Shown piece after piece: positions 17,953-26,747 of a DNA stretch of 64,000 nucleotides. The DNA comes from Centipeda flueggei ATCC 43531 (GTDB lineage Bacteria; Bacillota; Negativicutes; Selenomonadales; Selenomonadaceae), in assembly GCF_000160695.1 (NCBI RefSeq), contig NZ_GG694006.1, forward strand, positions 247,185-311,184, written 5' to 3'. Under the pieces are notes generated by a model. The model had not been told where the DNA came from and ran no database searches. It worked only from the letters and a program-made list of their open reading frames with translations. Every line of letters starts with the position of its first letter. Within the stretch, counting starts at the first letter, position 1. The translations under genes and the position numbers were made by a program.

Positions 17953-18828
17953 TCACAGTGTTTCCGCTAACCGTTTGAGATAAGCGCGGAATGGGATACC
18001 AAGATCACTGCGGCGCAGAGCGAACTCCACCGTCGCCTCCAAGAACCCGAGCTTATCTCCCAGATCATAGCGGCGTCCCTCAAAATTATAGGCATAGACT
18101 GTGTCCTGCTGCGCAAGCACCTTAAGTGCATCAGTCAACTGAATTTCCCCTCCCTTGCCGGGCTCCGTATTCTGCAAGATGGAGAAAATCTCAGGGCGGA
18201 TGATGTACCGACCAAGTACTGCCATACGGCTCGGTGCCTCCGCAAGTGCCGGCTTCTCGATCATATCGGAAACACGCATCAGGCGGGCATTCTCCATCGT
18301 TCCTGCCACAATACCATAGGAGGAAACCTGTGCATCCGCGACGATCTGACACCCAAGGACAGAACGCCCCGTCTCCTCATAGATATCGATCAGCTGACGC
18401 AGCGCAGAACGCTGCGGATGATAGACGACATCATCACCAAGGAGGACGGCAAACGGCTCATTGCCAATAAAGGAACGCGCACACAGAATTGCATCCCCCA
18501 GACCACGCATGTACTTCTGGCGGACATAGTGGACATTGACATCTGTCGTCTCACGCAGGACATCCAAAAGATCCTGTCGCCCCTTGCGCATGAGTTCATG
18601 CTCCAGTGTCGGTGCAGAGTCAAAATGATCTTCGATGGCGCGTTTTCCGTGTCCGCTGATGATCAAAATGTCCTCAATCCCGCTTGCCAGGGCTTCCTCC
18701 ACAATATACTGGATGGTCGGCTTATCGACAATGGGCAGCATCTCCTTCGGCGTTGCCTTCGTCGCAGGAAGAAAACGTGTTCCATACCCTGCTGCCGGAA
18801 TAACCGCTTTTCGTATCTGCTGTGCCAT
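17953..18828 (-). CDS. galU: UTP-glucose-1-phosphate uridylyltransferase
   Basis: GalU (291 residues) makes UDP-glucose for envelope polysaccharide and glycolipid synthesis. The nucleotide-binding start AVIPAAGYGTRFLPATKATP, DKPTIQYIVEEA, the UDP-glucose contact LLGDDVVYHP and the catalytic-site EKPALAEAPS are all present, with GKGGEIQLTDAL near the end. It heads the short set with the DUF445 pair. A hairpin terminator separates it from the upstream dehydrogenase gene. Confidence 0.95.
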   Translation of the reverse strand: MAQQIRKAVIPAAGYGTRFLPATKATPKEMLPIVDKPTIQYIVEEALASGIEDILIISGHGKRAIEDHFDSAPTLEHELMRKGRQDLLDVLRETTDVNVHYVRQKYMRGLGDAILCARSFIGNEPFAVLLGDDVVYHPQRSALRQLIDIYEETGRSVLGCQIVADAQVSSYGIVAGTMENARLMRVSDMIEKPALAEAPSRMAVLGRYIIRPEIFSILQNTEPGKGGEIQLTDALKVLAQQDTVYAYNFEGRRYDLGDKLGFLEATVEFALRRSDLGIPFRAYLKRLAETL

Positions 18829-18857
18829 CTGCTACACACTCCATCCATATAAATAGA

Positions 18858-18881
18858 GCGGGGGGTGATCGAACCCCCCGC
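18858..18881 (-). terminator. terminator after the dehydrogenase gene
   Basis: On the minus strand GCGGGGGG and CCCCCCGC form a strong hairpin around TTCGATCA, followed by the weakly T-rich TCTATTTATA. It lies 15 bases after the stop of the upstream gene and before galU. Confidence 0.75.
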
Positions 18882-18895
18882 ATATTTCACATCAC

Positions 18896-19966
18896 TCAGC
18901 GTGCCAGAACCTCAAGCACCGCACTGCCAATGTCTGATGTACATGCCGTTCCGCCGAGATCCGGTGTCAGCGTCTTCTTCTCCACGAGCAGCGTTTCAAT
19001 GGCACGGAGGACGCGCTCCGCCCATTCCTTTTCACCGAGGAACTCCAACATCTGAGCAACCGACCAAATCGATGCCAATGGGTTCGCAATTCCCTGCCCC
19101 GCAATATCGGGCGCACTTCCATGAATTGGCTCGAACATCGATGGGAAGCGTCGCTCCGGATTGAGGTTTGCCCCCGCAGCAAGACCCATACCCCCCGCAA
19201 TGGCAGCACCGAGATCGGTGAGAATATCGCCGAAGAGATTGCTGGTCACAACAACACCGAACCGCTTTGGATTTTTGACAAAAAACATACTCGCCGCATC
19301 AACAAGAAGGGTGTGTGTCTCGACATTAGGGTACTCTTTTCCGACTTCAGCAAAGATCTCATCCCAAAATACCATCGAGTAACGCAGTGCATTTCCCTTA
19401 GAGATTGAGGTGAGCGAACGCTTCTCTCTGCGCGCCAGCTCATAGGCATAACGTATGACGCGCTCACAGCCATAACGTGAGAACACTCCCGTCTGAAGTG
19501 CCGTCTCGCGCGACGTTCCAGGGTAGAGACGCGTACCAACATTCGCGTATTCTCCCTCACTGTTTTCGCGCACCACGATCATATCGATATCGCTTGGAGA
19601 AGCGTCCGCCAGTGGGCACGGCGCACCGTGGAGAAGTCGTACCGGACGCAGATTGATGTACTCATCAAAGCCGCGGCGAATACGGAGCAGGAGATCCCCG
19701 AGCGATACATAATCCGGAACACCGGGATAACCGACGGCTCCCAGATAGATCGCATCGTAGCTGCGCAGGAGGTCAAGACCTTTCTTCGGCATCATCTCAC
19801 CGGACTTCAGATAGTATTCACAGCCCCATGGAAAATCCTCAAATGAGACGGAAAAGCTGCCATCCATCTGTGCAATACCGGAAAAAACCTTTTTCCCCTC
19901 GGCAATGACCTCAGGACCAATTCCATCCCCTGCAATCACTGCGATATTAAACTGTTTCATGCTCAT
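18896..19966 (-). CDS. tartrate/D-malate-type NAD-dependent dehydrogenase
   Basis: A 356-residue member of the isocitrate/isopropylmalate dehydrogenase family. FNIAVIAGDGIGPEVIAEG opens the fold; metal-site aspartates are in NLFGDILTDLGAAIAGGMG, and the end has EPIHGSAPDIAGQGIANP. The substrate region YINLRPVRLLHGAPCPL and the RENSEGEYANVGTRLYPGT loop fit the tartrate dehydrogenase/D-malate dehydrogenase branch rather than LeuB, and no leu genes are nearby. The preferred start is ATG 19966 with AGGA six bases ahead; ATG 19960 is an alternative. Substrate assignment is by family resemblance only. Confidence 0.82.
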   Translation of the reverse strand: MSMKQFNIAVIAGDGIGPEVIAEGKKVFSGIAQMDGSFSVSFEDFPWGCEYYLKSGEMMPKKGLDLLRSYDAIYLGAVGYPGVPDYVSLGDLLLRIRRGFDEYINLRPVRLLHGAPCPLADASPSDIDMIVVRENSEGEYANVGTRLYPGTSRETALQTGVFSRYGCERVIRYAYELARREKRSLTSISKGNALRYSMVFWDEIFAEVGKEYPNVETHTLLVDAASMFFVKNPKRFGVVVTSNLFGDILTDLGAAIAGGMGLAAGANLNPERRFPSMFEPIHGSAPDIAGQGIANPLASIWSVAQMLEFLGEKEWAERVLRAIETLLVEKKTLTPDLGGTACTSDIGSAVLEVLAR

Positions 19967-19991
19967 CACTCATCCTGTAAATCCCAACCGA

Positions 19992-21083
19992 TCAGAAGGC
20001 CTCTGCTATCGTCTTGATCAGCAGCGACTCCTGCTGACGCGGCAAACCACTCTGGTGCAGCGCGCGACCGAAACCAATAAGGAAATCGATTTTCTGCAGA
20101 CGTGTGAGCTTCGTGCTCTCACGCAGCACTCGCGTCAGAGCCTGCACGCCTGTGACACTCGGATCACGCCTGAGCTGCACCTGCATCGCAAGCTGACCTG
20201 CAAGAATGTGACGACGTACCTCCTCCGAGATTCCTTCAAGGCTCTCTGCCGGTATTACTTCACGTGCAGAGTATGCAGGAACCCCTTCCGGACGAACCGT
20301 ATGCTCAGGAACCGGAGATACATCCCGCGTAATGGGCGGCGCAAGATGGGAAGACTCATTCATGGGGGAGAATTGCTGCGGCTGCTGCGGAACAGCAGGA
20401 GACGTTGCAGGGGCATTCAATGTAAACTCGCGCGGCAACTGCTGATACCGCTGTCGTTCCGGCCGGCCTTCAGCATCTGCAGGCTGCGGCGGAAGCTGTG
20501 CCTGCACAGCGGCAGGAGCGGCGGGCGGCGGCATCGGGACAACGCGCTCCTGTTGTGGAGGTGTCTGCATTGGTTGCTGCTGCATCGGCGGCTGTGCTGG
20601 ACGCGCCGGAACCACGGGCATCGGTCCGCGCTTCAGATTCACATCTCCGACGAGCTCCTGTGGTGGACGACCTTCCTTCGCCGCGAGCTTCTGCTCACGT
20701 TTGACATCTGCTGCCGTAATAATGACAGGCTTCGCCTTCTGAGCAGCAAGTGTAAACGAAGGCTGTGCATTATTGCGTGCTGCAATTCCCTCATCAACCG
20801 TCTCCCAACGAAGGCGGGTCACCTGCGGGGTACTTTTGGCCGGAGCCGTGCCGACAGGACGGACAGAGGCATCTTTGTGCTGTGATGAGATGGACGCTTC
20901 ATAGTGGTCTGCGCCAGCTTTCTCCTCCACCGCAGGTGCTTTCACATGATCCGTCACCAGACGGTTCGCACGAAAGAGATCCTGTGAGTCTACCGTCCCC
21001 GGTGTTGCCGCAAATGCGCTGCCGGAAGAAATGGTAACCAGCACGGCCGCGGTAAGCATAGTCTTTTTAGATGAGATCTTCAT
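19992..21083 (-). CDS. secreted proline/glutamine-rich protein of unknown function
   Basis: A 363-residue exported protein: basic N-terminus MKISSKKTMLTAAV, hydrophobic core, and a likely cleavage site after SAFA. Residues around 160-260 are low-complexity Pro/Gln-rich (for example PMQQQPMQTPPQQ), suggesting an extended spacer across the periplasm or wall. The C-terminal 90 residues look folded and helical, with LEGISEEVRRHILAGQLAMQ. No known domain recognised. It sits between another secreted protein gene and the dehydrogenase, all on one strand, but 41 bases separate it from the former. Confidence 0.75.
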   Translation of the reverse strand: MKISSKKTMLTAAVLVTISSGSAFAATPGTVDSQDLFRANRLVTDHVKAPAVEEKAGADHYEASISSQHKDASVRPVGTAPAKSTPQVTRLRWETVDEGIAARNNAQPSFTLAAQKAKPVIITAADVKREQKLAAKEGRPPQELVGDVNLKRGPMPVVPARPAQPPMQQQPMQTPPQQERVVPMPPPAAPAAVQAQLPPQPADAEGRPERQRYQQLPREFTLNAPATSPAVPQQPQQFSPMNESSHLAPPITRDVSPVPEHTVRPEGVPAYSAREVIPAESLEGISEEVRRHILAGQLAMQVQLRRDPSVTGVQALTRVLRESTKLTRLQKIDFLIGFGRALHQSGLPRQQESLLIKTIAEAF

Positions 21084-21124
21084 GATTCATTCTCCTTCTT
21101 TCATTCTCTCCCATAATTACAGCG

Positions 21125-21775
21125 CTACTTCATACTGCGTGCGCCCGCCATAAGGGTGGCAACGGACTTCGCGCGAAGCATCGGATTATCAATGAGCTCC
21201 AGCCCATAGCGCTGTCCATTCGTGCCACGGAAGAAAAGTACTGCCATCTGGTTGTCTGCCTTCGCCGTTGCGTCGACGACACCGTCCCCGTCCTCATCGA
21301 TATCGACCTCCTTCGCCGTCATAGCAAAGATGGCTTTATTTGTATCCGAAAGGTTAATCAACATGATCCCTTCATAGCCATTGCTGTTCTGAATGCGCTC
21401 CAGCAGGTTCACCGCTTCCTCTGGCTTGATGGTATTGAGGTTCGGTACCGTTTCATCTGAAAATGCATTGACGAGAACAACCCATGCATACTTAATATTG
21501 TACTCTTCATTGTCGAATACGAGAATCTCACCCTCGCGGTTCTCATAGAGCGCCGATGCCGGGATCACACCAACCGGCTTTTGCGGACACATGATACGGT
21601 AGCCGTACTTTGCACTCTCATAGGCATAAGTCAGTGCATCCGGCGCGATCGTTTCAGCTGCTGCCTGTGCAGGAGCCGCTGCATCCGCAGGTGCTTCAGC
21701 CGCGGCGGCATAGGAGCCGCTGTAAAGGAACACCGAAATTGACAAAGCTGCGGCGAGTTTCTTATAGTGATTCAT
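21125..21775 (-). CDS. secreted protein with a calcium-loop-like motif
   Basis: A 216-residue exported protein with signal peptide (NHYKKLAAALSISVFLYSG), an Ala-rich mature start, and DEDGDGVVD near residue 160, which fits the DxDxDGxxD calcium-loop pattern. The middle reads like a compact alpha/beta domain (YGYRIMCPQKPVGVIPAS). Family unknown to me. The start ATG overlaps the pncC stop by four bases, so the two are coupled. The neighbouring Pro-rich protein may work with it; that is inference. Confidence 0.75.
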   Translation of the reverse strand: MNHYKKLAAALSISVFLYSGSYAAAAEAPADAAAPAQAAAETIAPDALTYAYESAKYGYRIMCPQKPVGVIPASALYENREGEILVFDNEEYNIKYAWVVLVNAFSDETVPNLNTIKPEEAVNLLERIQNSNGYEGIMLINLSDTNKAIFAMTAKEVDIDEDGDGVVDATAKADNQMAVLFFRGTNGQRYGLELIDNPMLRAKSVATLMAGARSMK

Positions 21776-22266
21776 TCATCCATCTCCCTGAGCATCTCCT
21801 GCACCATGATAAGAGCCTTACTGACTGCGGCGCACTTGATTTCAGTACGTACGCCTGTAAAAAGGTTCTTTTGAACGGCATTCTTTCCGTCCACCGTTAC
21901 GGCAATATAGACCAGGCCAACCGGTTTTTTTGCAGAGCCTCCACCGGGCCCCGCGATCCCCGTTATGCCAACACCGATATCTGTTCGGATAAGGGAACGT
22001 ATCCCCTTCGCCATCGCCAGGGCCGTCTCGGGTGAAACAGCACCATACGCTGAAAGGATCTCCTCCGGAACGTGCAGGATACGGGACTTAACAGCATTGG
22101 AATAGGATACAACGCTGCCCATAACATAGTGCGAACTTCCAGGCACATCTGTGAGCGTACTCGTCAGCAAACCGCCCGTACAGGACTCCGCACAGGAAAT
22201 TGTATACCCTTTTGCAGAAAGCAGCTGCCCGACATCATCCGGCAGACGTTCCCTCACAAGCGACAT
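21772..22266 (-). CDS. pncC: nicotinamide-nucleotide amidohydrolase (CinA C-terminal type)
   Basis: A stand-alone CinA C-terminal domain of 164 residues. The active-site region ISCAESCTGGLLTSTLTDVP, the GSVVSYSNAVKSRIL segment and GITGIAGPGGGSAKKPVG are characteristic of PncC, which converts NMN to nicotinate mononucleotide. The N-terminal COG1058 domain of full CinA is absent. ATG 22266 overlaps the rimO stop in TGATG, with GAGAGG eight bases ahead; a GTG lies one codon earlier. Activity is inferred from family. Confidence 0.88.
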   Translation of the reverse strand: MSLVRERLPDDVGQLLSAKGYTISCAESCTGGLLTSTLTDVPGSSHYVMGSVVSYSNAVKSRILHVPEEILSAYGAVSPETALAMAKGIRSLIRTDIGVGITGIAGPGGGSAKKPVGLVYIAVTVDGKNAVQKNLFTGVRTEIKCAAVSKALIMVQEMLREMDE

Positions 22267-23594
22267 CACTGCACCCTCTCCCCAACAATATCATAGGTAA
22301 AGCCTTGAAGGAGGCGGACGCGGACAATCTCGCCCGGCGCACTCTCTGCATCACCCTCAATGTAGATCTGCCCATCGACCTCAGGAGCCTCACGATACGA
22401 ACGCCCCACCGCAATCCCCGACTGCTCTGCATCGTGTCCTTCGATGAGAACATCCAACTCCTGACGCTCAAGTCCGATATTGATTTCCTCGGATATCTTG
22501 CTCTGCAGACTCATGAGATCGTGATAACGTTCCTGCATCACCTCTTCAGAGACCTTCTTTCCCATCGCGGCGGCAGGCGTATCCTCTTCCTCGGAGTAGG
22601 TGAAGATCCCAACCTTATCGAATCGCTGCTTCTCCACAAAGCGGCGCAGCGTTTGATACTGGGCATCGGTCTCGCCCGGGAAGCCGACGATAAATGTCGA
22701 ACGAATCGCTACCCCGGGGATGCGTGTACGGAGTTTACCGATCAGCTTCTCTATATCCGCACGTGTATCAGGACGATTCATCGAACGCAGTACGGCATCA
22801 TGAGCATGCTGCAGAGGGAGATCAACGTATTTTACCACCTTCGGTTCCGTTGCAAAAACCTCAATCAACTCATCCGTAAAATACTTCGGATAACTATAAA
22901 GGACACGAATCCACGCAATCCCATCGATCTTCGCAAGTGCGCGGAGAAGCATCGGAAGCATCGGTTCATGATAGCGGTCAAGCCCATAGTTCGCACTGTC
23001 CTGCGCGATAAGAACAAGCTCGCGTACACCATTTTCAGCAAGCTCCTGCCCCTCTGCCACGATGTCCTCCATCGGCCGGCTACGGAAACCGCCGCGGATA
23101 AGCGGAATCGCACAGAAAGCGCAGCGATGGTCACAGCCTTCCGCAATCTTGACATATGCGGTATAGTGCGGGGTTGTCCGCAAGCGCGGTGTCTTAGCAT
23201 CGTAGATTGTGTCGTCCTTCCCTGCGATAAGAAGACGGCGCCCCTTAAGCGTCTCCTCGATCACTTCCATGATACGGCTCCACGCCCCCGTCCCGATAAT
23301 AGCATCCGCCTCAGGGATCTCGTCGAGAAGCTGCTGCCCGTATCGCTGTCCGAGACACCCCGCCACAATAAGACTGCGGCAGCGCCCCGTCTCCTTGTAG
23401 TCTGCCATCCCAAGCACCGTCGTGATCGATTCCTCTTTTGCCGACTGAATGAATGCACACGTGTTGACGATCAGGATATCCGCCTCCGATGGCTCATTGG
23501 TGATATCGATGCCATGTTCACGCATGATGCCGAGCATAACCTCAGTATCGACCAGATTCTTTGCACAGCCAAGGCTGATAAAACCTGCTTTCAC
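22266..23594 (-). CDS. rimO: ribosomal protein S12 methylthiotransferase
   Basis: RimO (442 residues) is a radical-SAM enzyme that methylthiolates a conserved aspartate of S12. The N-terminal UPF0004 domain starts KAGFISLGCAKNLVDTEVM with cluster cysteines at GCAKN, VNTCAF and AGCLGQRY. The radical-SAM triad is in CDHRCAFCAIPLIRG, and the C-terminus is a TRAM domain around LDVLIEGHDAEQSGIAVG. The RimO-type GCAKNLVD and TRAM distinguish it from MiaB. Start is GTG 23594 with GGAGG ten bases ahead. Coupled to pncC. Confidence 0.94.
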   Translation of the reverse strand: MKAGFISLGCAKNLVDTEVMLGIMREHGIDITNEPSEADILIVNTCAFIQSAKEESITTVLGMADYKETGRCRSLIVAGCLGQRYGQQLLDEIPEADAIIGTGAWSRIMEVIEETLKGRRLLIAGKDDTIYDAKTPRLRTTPHYTAYVKIAEGCDHRCAFCAIPLIRGGFRSRPMEDIVAEGQELAENGVRELVLIAQDSANYGLDRYHEPMLPMLLRALAKIDGIAWIRVLYSYPKYFTDELIEVFATEPKVVKYVDLPLQHAHDAVLRSMNRPDTRADIEKLIGKLRTRIPGVAIRSTFIVGFPGETDAQYQTLRRFVEKQRFDKVGIFTYSEEEDTPAAAMGKKVSEEVMQERYHDLMSLQSKISEEINIGLERQELDVLIEGHDAEQSGIAVGRSYREAPEVDGQIYIEGDAESAPGEIVRVRLLQGFTYDIVGERVQ

Positions 23595-23613
23595 TGATCA
23601 CATTCCTCCGCTA

Positions 23614-24666
23614 TTACTCTTCGTAAAATCGTACCTCTTTGATCCACCGATCCAGCATGGCTTTCTTTTCTTCCGAGCTGAAATACGGCTTGCTCTTAAA
23701 AAGATTGATATTCTTTCCCGCAAACATCTGATATGAGAGCGTCACGGGGTTTGTTGTCAAAAGATAGATATGTTGCCGTGCAAGCGCAAGCTGCGCCTCA
23801 TCCGTCAGCAACCAATCAGCAAAGTCCTCTGCCGTCTGCACATCATGCTCTCCGGCACGAAAGGCAATCCCTGTACCATAGACCACCGCTGCCGACCCAT
23901 CCGTTGGATAAAGCACGCGAATCGGATAGTCGTCATGGATATAGCGGAGAGTTTCACTGAGCACGGCGACAGAAAGATCTACCTCCCCCATCCCTGCCTG
24001 ACGTACAGGAGTATGCAGATATCTGGAATATTGCATAATTTGTGGCTGAATCTTACGCCAGATGTCAAAAGCATGTGGCTCTCCATACTCAGCGATCATA
24101 CTGTAGAGAAGATTTGATGCGGCATCTGCTGCCATAAAATCCGTCGTTCCGATACGAATATCTTTTTGCTCTGCAAGCATCTTCCATGAGTTTGGCAGGT
24201 CAAGATGTGTACGCAGATAATCCTGATTGACAGCAAATACGACAGGATCATACCACACTCCCGTCCAATAACCGTTTGGATGACGAAAGCCATCCGCTAC
24301 CTGATCACTTTTCTCAGACTGATAGGGAACAAGATATCCTACAGCAGCGGCACGATCAAGAGTCTCGCGATCTGCCAAGACAAGTGCCGCCGGATCCTTT
24401 CCCCCTTTCGACTGTTCTTCAAGACGAGACAATACTTGCCCGGCAGAGAGCGCGACAAAGTTCACTCGAATATTATACTCTTTTTCATATGCTTCAGATA
24501 GTGCCGCCGCAGCCTCCGTCGGCAGTGATGTATATGCCGTAACCTCCTGGAGCGGACGGCGCGCCATTGCTGTTCCCTGCGGTTTGGAGGACAGATATGT
24601 AAGCCCTGCTGCAGCAAGCAGAAGCAAAATGCCCGTCATCAAAACAAAGAACGGAACCCGCTTCAT
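23614..24666 (-). CDS. periplasmic extracellular solute-binding protein
   Basis: A 350-residue substrate-binding protein of ABC-transporter type. An N-terminal signal/anchor (MKRVPFFVLMTGILLLLAAA) is followed by EVTAYTSLPTEAAAALSEAY and VNFVALSAGQVLSRLEEQ, a pattern close to iron(III)-binding proteins of the FbpA/PotD fold (GVWYDPVVFAVNQDYL). No lipobox cysteine is seen. No permease or ATPase gene is adjacent, so it is an orphan binding protein; the ligand is unknown. Start ATG 24666 was chosen for GAGAGG eight bases ahead; an ATG nine codons upstream lacks one. It has its own promoter and lies after the transketolase terminator. Confidence 0.82.
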   Translation of the reverse strand: MKRVPFFVLMTGILLLLAAAGLTYLSSKPQGTAMARRPLQEVTAYTSLPTEAAAALSEAYEKEYNIRVNFVALSAGQVLSRLEEQSKGGKDPAALVLADRETLDRAAAVGYLVPYQSEKSDQVADGFRHPNGYWTGVWYDPVVFAVNQDYLRTHLDLPNSWKMLAEQKDIRIGTTDFMAADAASNLLYSMIAEYGEPHAFDIWRKIQPQIMQYSRYLHTPVRQAGMGEVDLSVAVLSETLRYIHDDYPIRVLYPTDGSAAVVYGTGIAFRAGEHDVQTAEDFADWLLTDEAQLALARQHIYLLTTNPVTLSYQMFAGKNINLFKSKPYFSSEEKKAMLDRWIKEVRFYEE

Positions 24667-24704
24667 GAAAAAAACCTCTCGGATAGAAAACATAAACCCT
24701 TTCT

Positions 24705-24733
24705 ATTATAAACAATTCACCCCGAATCTACAA
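24705..24733 (-). promoter_or_regulatory. promoter of the solute-binding protein gene
   Basis: A perfect TATAAT (24705-24710) lies 17 bases from TTGTAG (24728-24733), 39 bases before the chosen start codon. Confidence 0.65.
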
Positions 24734-24768
24734 GCAATTTTATCCATCCTTCTCCCAGCAATACAAAA

Positions 24769-24795
24769 AGATGCCCTCGTCCATCGAAGGCATCT
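24769..24795 (-). terminator. terminator after the transketolase genes
   Basis: AGATGCC and GGCATCT pair on the minus strand around a 13-base loop that can extend the stem, followed by TTTTTG. It starts 11 bases after the stop of the C-terminal transketolase gene. Confidence 0.82.
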
Positions 24796-24805
24796 TCTGA
24801 TCTGA

Positions 24806-25747
24806 TCATTTTCCTGTCAGCATCCGCGCCGCCTCTGTAATGTAATCAGCGGTCAGGCCGAACTCCTTCAGCAAAGCCGCTGCAGGACCGGAGTGGCCAA
24901 ACACATCATTAACACCAATGCGGTGAACAGGAACAGGGCATTCCTCGGCGAGTGCGGAGCAGACGGCCTCGCCAAGTCCGCCGATGATGTTATGCTCCTC
25001 CACTGTAACAATCCTGCCGCAGTCACGCGCCGCTCGGATCACCGTCTCCGTATCAAGCGGTTTGATCGTCGCCATATTGATCACACGCGCGCTGATGCCC
25101 TCGGCAGCAAGACGCTTGCCTGCCTCGATTGCCTCCGGCACAAGAATCCCCGTGGCAATGACCGCGACGTCCGTGCCATCCTGCAGGACTTCCCCCTTGC
25201 CGACGGCAAAAGAGAACCCCTCCGCATGGTAGACCGGTGTCGCCGCACGTCCGAAGCGGATGTAGACAGGCCCCTCCATCTCATAGGCGGCACGCACCAT
25301 CTTGCGCGCTTCCACATCATCCGAGGGACACATGACCGTCATGCCAGGAATCGTACGCATGAGAGCAAAATCCTCACAGCACTGATGCGACGCACCATCC
25401 TCCCCGACGGAGATGCCGCCGTGCGTCGCACAGATCTTGACGTTCAGATGAGGATATCCGATCGTATTGCGCACCTGCTCATAGGCACGCCCCGCCGCAA
25501 ACATGGCAAACGTCGAGACGAACGGCACGAGCCCCATCGTCGACAGACCTGCGCCGACATCCACCAGATTGCACTCTGCAATGCCGCAATTGAAGTGACG
25601 ATCGGGGAATGCCTTCTTAAAGATTGCCGTCTTGGTTGCACCGGCAAGATCCGCATCCAGCACGACGACGTTATCGTGTTCTTTTCCTAATTCCACCAAT
25701 CCGTTGCCGTAGCTCTCACGGGTTGCGATTTTCTTTACCTCTGCCAT
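24806..25747 (-). CDS. transketolase, C-terminal subunit
   Basis: This 313-residue half carries the pyrimidine-binding and C-terminal domains of a split transketolase. It shows LDADLAGATKTAIFKKAFP, FNCGIAECNLVDVGAGLS with the catalytic glutamate, the FVSTFAMFAAGRAYEQ segment, and THGGISVGEDGASHQCCEDF. With the N-terminal subunit it moves two-carbon units between pentose-phosphate sugars. ATG 25747 is preferred, GAGGAGG being seven bases ahead; an ATG at 25753 overlaps the upstream stop. Closed by a terminator. Confidence 0.93.
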   Translation of the reverse strand: MAEVKKIATRESYGNGLVELGKEHDNVVVLDADLAGATKTAIFKKAFPDRHFNCGIAECNLVDVGAGLSTMGLVPFVSTFAMFAAGRAYEQVRNTIGYPHLNVKICATHGGISVGEDGASHQCCEDFALMRTIPGMTVMCPSDDVEARKMVRAAYEMEGPVYIRFGRAATPVYHAEGFSFAVGKGEVLQDGTDVAVIATGILVPEAIEAGKRLAAEGISARVINMATIKPLDTETVIRAARDCGRIVTVEEHNIIGGLGEAVCSALAEECPVPVHRIGVNDVFGHSGPAAALLKEFGLTADYITEAARMLTGK

Positions 25748-25749
25748 GC

Positions 25750-26601
25750 TCATGCCTCCTCGATGCTCTTTCGAACCGCAGCCAAGTCCTCCAACCCCTG
25801 GGCAAGCTCGGCATCATTAGGAGCTTTGCCATGCCAGCCGACCTGATTCTCCATAAAGGAGACATCCTTGCCCTTGACCGTCTTCATCAGAATCACCGTT
25901 GGTTTCTTGCTGCCCTTATTCGCATGGAACGTGTGGAATGCCGACGCAAGAGCAGTGAAATCATGCCCGTCAATCCACTGAACGGCACAGCCGAACGCCT
26001 CGAATTTCTTATCCACAGGAGCACTGTTCATGACATCTGCTGTTTTGCCGTCGATCTGAAGCCCGTTGACATCCACCGCAATGCAGAGATTGTCGAGACC
26101 ATAGTGCGCGGCGAACATCGTCGCCTCCCAGATCTGTCCTTCGGCAAGCTCGCCGTCACCGAGCAGTGTGTAGACGTTGATGTCCTTTCCAAGATACTTC
26201 GCGCCCTTTGCCATGCCCGCAGCCGTCGAAAGCCCCTGACCAAGCGAGCCTGTAGACATATCGATGCCGGGCGTGAGGTTCATATTCGGATGCCCCTGCA
26301 GACGCGATCCAATATGACGGAGGGTCAGCAGCTCCTCCACGGGAAAAAATCCGCAGTTCGCCAGTGTCGCATAGAGTCCCGGTGCAACGTGCCCCTTGGA
26401 AAGAACAAAGCGGTCGCGGTTCGGATCACGCGGATTTTTCGGATTGACACGAATTTCCTTATTGTAGAGATAGGTGAAATAGTCCGCTGACGAGAGTGAT
26501 CCGCCCGGATGCCCGCTTTTCGCCGCATGCGTGCCGCGCAGAATCCCTTCGCGCACCTTTACTGCAAAGAGCTGCAGCTCTTTCTGTTCAGCCGCTGTCA
26601 T
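25750..26601 (-). CDS. transketolase, N-terminal subunit
   Basis: This 283-residue half binds the thiamine diphosphate: AAKSGHPGGSLSSADYF, DRFVLSKGHVAPGLYATL, the GDGELAEGQIWEA diphosphate motif and CIAVDVNGLQIDG. Split transketolases are common in Firmicutes and Archaea. The ATG at 26601 has AGGAGGAG ahead of it. Its stop overlaps the next start region, so the halves should be made in equal amounts. A consensus-like promoter lies 45 bases upstream. Confidence 0.94.
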   Translation of the reverse strand: MTAAEQKELQLFAVKVREGILRGTHAAKSGHPGGSLSSADYFTYLYNKEIRVNPKNPRDPNRDRFVLSKGHVAPGLYATLANCGFFPVEELLTLRHIGSRLQGHPNMNLTPGIDMSTGSLGQGLSTAAGMAKGAKYLGKDINVYTLLGDGELAEGQIWEATMFAAHYGLDNLCIAVDVNGLQIDGKTADVMNSAPVDKKFEAFGCAVQWIDGHDFTALASAFHTFHANKGSKKPTVILMKTVKGKDVSFMENQVGWHGKAPNDAELAQGLEDLAAVRKSIEEA

Positions 26602-26646
26602 AAAACTCCTCCTCATCCACTTCAAAAACTATCACAAAACATGCTT

Positions 26647-26675
26647 ATTCTATCTCTTTTTCTGCGCGACTTCAA
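26647..26675 (-). promoter_or_regulatory. promoter of the transketolase operon
   Basis: TTGAAG (26670-26675) and TAGAAT (26647-26652) are spaced by 17 bases, in the gap between the RNase J terminator and the transketolase start. Confidence 0.72.
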
Positions 26676-26718
26676 GTTATCTGTGCAGCAATATCATCAA
26701 TATTTTCCAACGAAAACA

Positions 26719-26737
26719 CCGCTCCGATTTGGAGCGG
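26719..26737 (-). terminator. terminator after the RNase J gene
   Basis: CCGCTCC and GGAGCGG form a perfect seven-base-pair stem with a five-base loop on the minus strand, followed by TGTTTTC. It is 11 bases past the stop codon. Confidence 0.82.
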
Positions 26738-26747
26738 CGTACATAGA

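Noticed and set aside
18896..19966. LeuB (3-isopropylmalate dehydrogenase)
   Set aside because: The substrate-loop sequence (RENSEGEYANVG) and lack of leu neighbours fit the tartrate/D-malate dehydrogenase branch better.
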